Shown here: positions 33,218 to 34,618 of the stretch, in pieces
How positions within the stretch are numbered: position 1 is the first letter of the stretch
How the letters are laid out: every line of letters starts with the position of its first letter
Source: JAAXKN01 sp050258415
GTDB taxonomy: Bacteria > Bacteroidota > Ignavibacteria > Ignavibacteriales > SURF-24
DNA: 34,618 nt
NCBI GenBank assembly: GCA_050258415.1
Contig: JBLMYS010000318.1
Coordinates: forward strand, 1 to 34,618
Reading direction: 5' to 3'
Notes under the pieces: model-generated
The model's input: only the letters and a program-made list of their open reading frames with translations
Told to the model about the DNA's origin: nothing
Databases searched by the model: none
Translations under genes and position numbers: made by a program

Positions 33218-34192
33218 TCAGTACTTCGGATTCTGGTGCCACTGCCATGCACTTTTAATGATATCATCAAGTCCGTATTTGGGAATCCATCCCAGGATCT
33301 CACGGGCTTTTTTATTATCCGCAATAAGGATTGCGGGGTCTCCGGCACGTCTTTCAGAAATAGCCGCTTTAATTTCACGTCCGGTAATTTTTCGGGCGCT
33401 TTCAATAATTTCCTTTACCGAATACCCTCTGCCGGTTCCAAGGTTAATAATTGTTGACTCATTGCCTTTGCTTAGGTATTCCAGAGCCCTTATATGGGCA
33501 TCGGCCAGGTCGTACACGTGGATATAGTCTCTTATGCATGTGCCGTCTTCAGTCGGGTAGTCGTCGCCAAAGATCATAACCTTTTCCCTTTTGCCCAAAG
33601 CAGCCTGAAGCACAATAGGGATCAGGTGTGGCTCCGGTTCGTGGCTTTCACCAATAATGCCGTCGAAGTCGGCCCCGGCAGCATTAAAATATCTTAAAGC
33701 AGCATATTTCATTCCAAATGAGGTATCAAAGTCGCTTAAGACCTGTTCAATAAAATACTTTGTCTTTGCGTAAGGGTTTATAGGGTTCAACTTCTCTTTT
33801 TCTGAAATAGGGACATGCTCGGGGTTTCCGTATAATGAGCATGTAGAGGAGAAGACAATTTTCCTGATATTATTTTCATTAAGGGCCCGAATAAGGTTAA
33901 TACTTCCTGTAACATTATTCACGTAATAAAGCCCCGGGTTCTCAACGGATTCACCCACATATGCAAAAGCCGCAAAATGGATGCAGGCATCAATTTCATG
34001 ACGGCTTATTGCAGTCTTGAGGCTGTCAAAGTCAAGAAGATTTACCTCTTCAAACTTAACTCCTTCGGGCACAGCCTCAATATGTCCCCTTGAAAGGTTA
34101 TCTATAATAACAACGTTATGCCCCTGCCTGAGGAGCATTCTTACTACGTGTGAACCGATATAGCCGGCGCCGCCAGTTACCAATACATTCAT
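33218..34192 (-). CDS. galE: UDP-glucose 4-epimerase
   Basis: A 324-residue extended SDR interconverting UDP-glucose and UDP-galactose with bound NAD+. It has TGGAGYIG (residues 6-13), the SSTCSLYG stretch with the catalytic Ser/Thr, NPYAKTK (Tyr and Lys of YxxxK), RYFNAAGAD and DGTCIRDYIHVYDLA, which is diagnostic of GalE and separates it from rmlB. I chose the ATG at 34190-34192 (GGAG eight bases upstream) over a TTG that adds twelve residues. It is the first gene of the galE-rmlA-rmlC-ugd run. The UDP-GlcNAc 4-epimerase activity some relatives have cannot be excluded. Confidence 0.94.
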   Translation of the reverse strand: MNVLVTGGAGYIGSHVVRMLLRQGHNVVIIDNLSRGHIEAVPEGVKFEEVNLLDFDSLKTAISRHEIDACIHFAAFAYVGESVENPGLYYVNNVTGSINLIRALNENNIRKIVFSSTCSLYGNPEHVPISEKEKLNPINPYAKTKYFIEQVLSDFDTSFGMKYAALRYFNAAGADFDGIIGESHEPEPHLIPIVLQAALGKREKVMIFGDDYPTEDGTCIRDYIHVYDLADAHIRALEYLSKGNESTIINLGTGRGYSVKEIIESARKITGREIKAAISERRAGDPAILIADNKKAREILGWIPKYGLDDIIKSAWQWHQNPKY

Positions 34193-34508
34193 CCCTTGTA
34201 CTCCATATTCCGGATTTATATTAAACAATTTACTTCCAGGCCTGAAATAAGGATACTTTTCCTTGTGGAAAATTCATTATTTGTGCCACAATTTAGGTTT
34301 TTAGCCTGTATTTTCCAAAGGTAATATTTCCCTATCGCGGGGCTCTGAAAGCTTCTACTTACATTTATTTAAGGTGTCCATTTCAATGCTGAATTTCAAA
34401 CTTTTCTTTTCAGTTTAAGACCTCCTGAAAAGAAAGCCCAATGGTGTTTATTCCTTTCATTTTTGTGATAAAATTAGTAAAATTGCAAAAACATGAGAAT
34501 AGGCTAAA
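34193..34508. other. Divergent spacer before galE and the next plus-strand gene
   Basis: About 316 bases without a gene; it should hold promoters for galE and for the gene starting at 34509. It contains two inverted repeats: TTTTCC/GGAAAA with a 4-base loop (34257-34272) and an 11-bp stem (34403-34413 with 34425-34435). No coding remnant was recognised. Confidence 0.5.
34403..34435. repeat. 11-bp inverted repeat in a promoter region
   Basis: TTTCTTTTCAG (34403-34413) is mirrored by CTGAAAAGAAA (34425-34435) around an 11-base spacer. It lies about 75 bases before the GTG start at 34509. The symmetry suits an operator or a transcript hairpin; no T tract follows on the plus strand. Confidence 0.45.
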
Positions 34509-34618
34509 GTGACTGAAAAAGAATTTACTTCTGAATGGGTGAGCAGGCTTCAGGGCGGCCTGCTTAAGAAATTTCCTGAGGATTTCCTGAACAGCCTCCA
34601 GTGTGAAGAGCGCACCAT
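34509..34618 (+). CDS. Start of an unidentified gene (partial, runs off the edge)
   Basis: The GTG at 34509 opens a frame reading (V/M)TEKEFTSEWVSRLQGG, then LLKKFPEDFLNSLQ and further charged residues to the last base. An in-frame TAG at 34500-34502 excludes any upstream start, so if the gene is real it must begin here. The ribosome site is weak (AGG at 34501-34503). The sequence is hydrophilic and lacks a signal peptide. Thirty-six residues are too few to name a family. Confidence 0.6.
   Translation, partial: MTEKEFTSEWVSRLQGGLLKKFPEDFLNSLQCEERT

Noticed and set aside
1..34618. CRISPR array, phage genes, transposase, integrase, rRNA or replication origin
   Set aside because: I looked for regular spaced repeats, terminal inverted repeats, transposase motifs and rRNA landmarks on both strands and saw none.

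Overview
The window looks like a chromosomal segment of a Bacteroidota/Chlorobi-group bacterium, most likely from the Ignavibacteria (Melioribacter/Ignavibacterium relatives). The main evidence is four secreted proteins ending in the type IX secretion (T9SS, Por) C-terminal sorting domain, with the NYPNPFNP-type opening common in that group. SBBP/FN3/CHRD-type secreted proteins, bshA (bacillithiol synthesis), A/T-rich spacers and Bacteroidota-like gene content agree. No phage, transposase, CRISPR array or origin was recognised. The lineage is an inference from protein style, not from a marker-gene search.

Layout. 1-300: the end of a T9SS cargo gene with a clear terminator. 478-4462: scattered housekeeping/unknown genes (two membrane proteins, a stand-alone E2-type acyltransferase domain, a Nudix hydrolase, a small unknown protein, a short-chain dehydrogenase). 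4545-7616: a 1023-residue T9SS-secreted beta-propeller protein. 7813-8889: a lipoprotein MsrA-MsrB fusion for periplasmic methionine sulfoxide repair. 9012-13549: two paralogous lipoproteins with a C-terminal beta-barrel-like domain, flanking three minus-strand genes (secreted DNA/RNA nuclease, membrane protein, DUF4242 protein). 13622-15888, minus strand: a T9SS-secreted C39-like protease and an aldo/keto reductase. 15.9-17.7 kb: a decayed patch holding a truncated MNT nucleotidyltransferase, a possible stub of its HEPN partner, a palindrome and an orphan coding remnant, around an intact peptide deformylase and a small unknown gene. 17742-20766: single-domain enzymes (NmrA-like, VOC, methyltransferase, GNAT, YhcH/TabA-like).

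20829-24544: a LytTR regulator whose receiver domain lacks the phosphorylatable aspartate, divergent from a secreted protein of about six tandem CHRD repeats. 24734-29: a tRNA-Val(CAC) with its own terminator lies downstream of a minus-strand run of PfkB-family sugar kinase, rmlD and a DPP-IV-type peptidase. bshA (29120-30247) is transcribed in the opposite direction. 30314-34192, minus strand: a nucleotide-sugar operon galE-rmlA-rmlC-ugd, which with rmlD supplies UDP-galactose, UDP-glucuronate and most of dTDP-rhamnose synthesis; rmlB is not in the window. A new plus-strand gene begins at 34509 and runs off the edge.

Nothing here is plainly a new defence or mobile system. The most interesting items are the lipid-anchored barrel paralogs, the phospho-dead LytTR regulator facing the CHRD gene, the decayed HEPN-MNT locus, the unannotated coding remnant at 17504-17671, and the overlap of a sugar kinase with rmlD. 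Promoters were not called because no candidate matched a Bacteroidota-type consensus convincingly.
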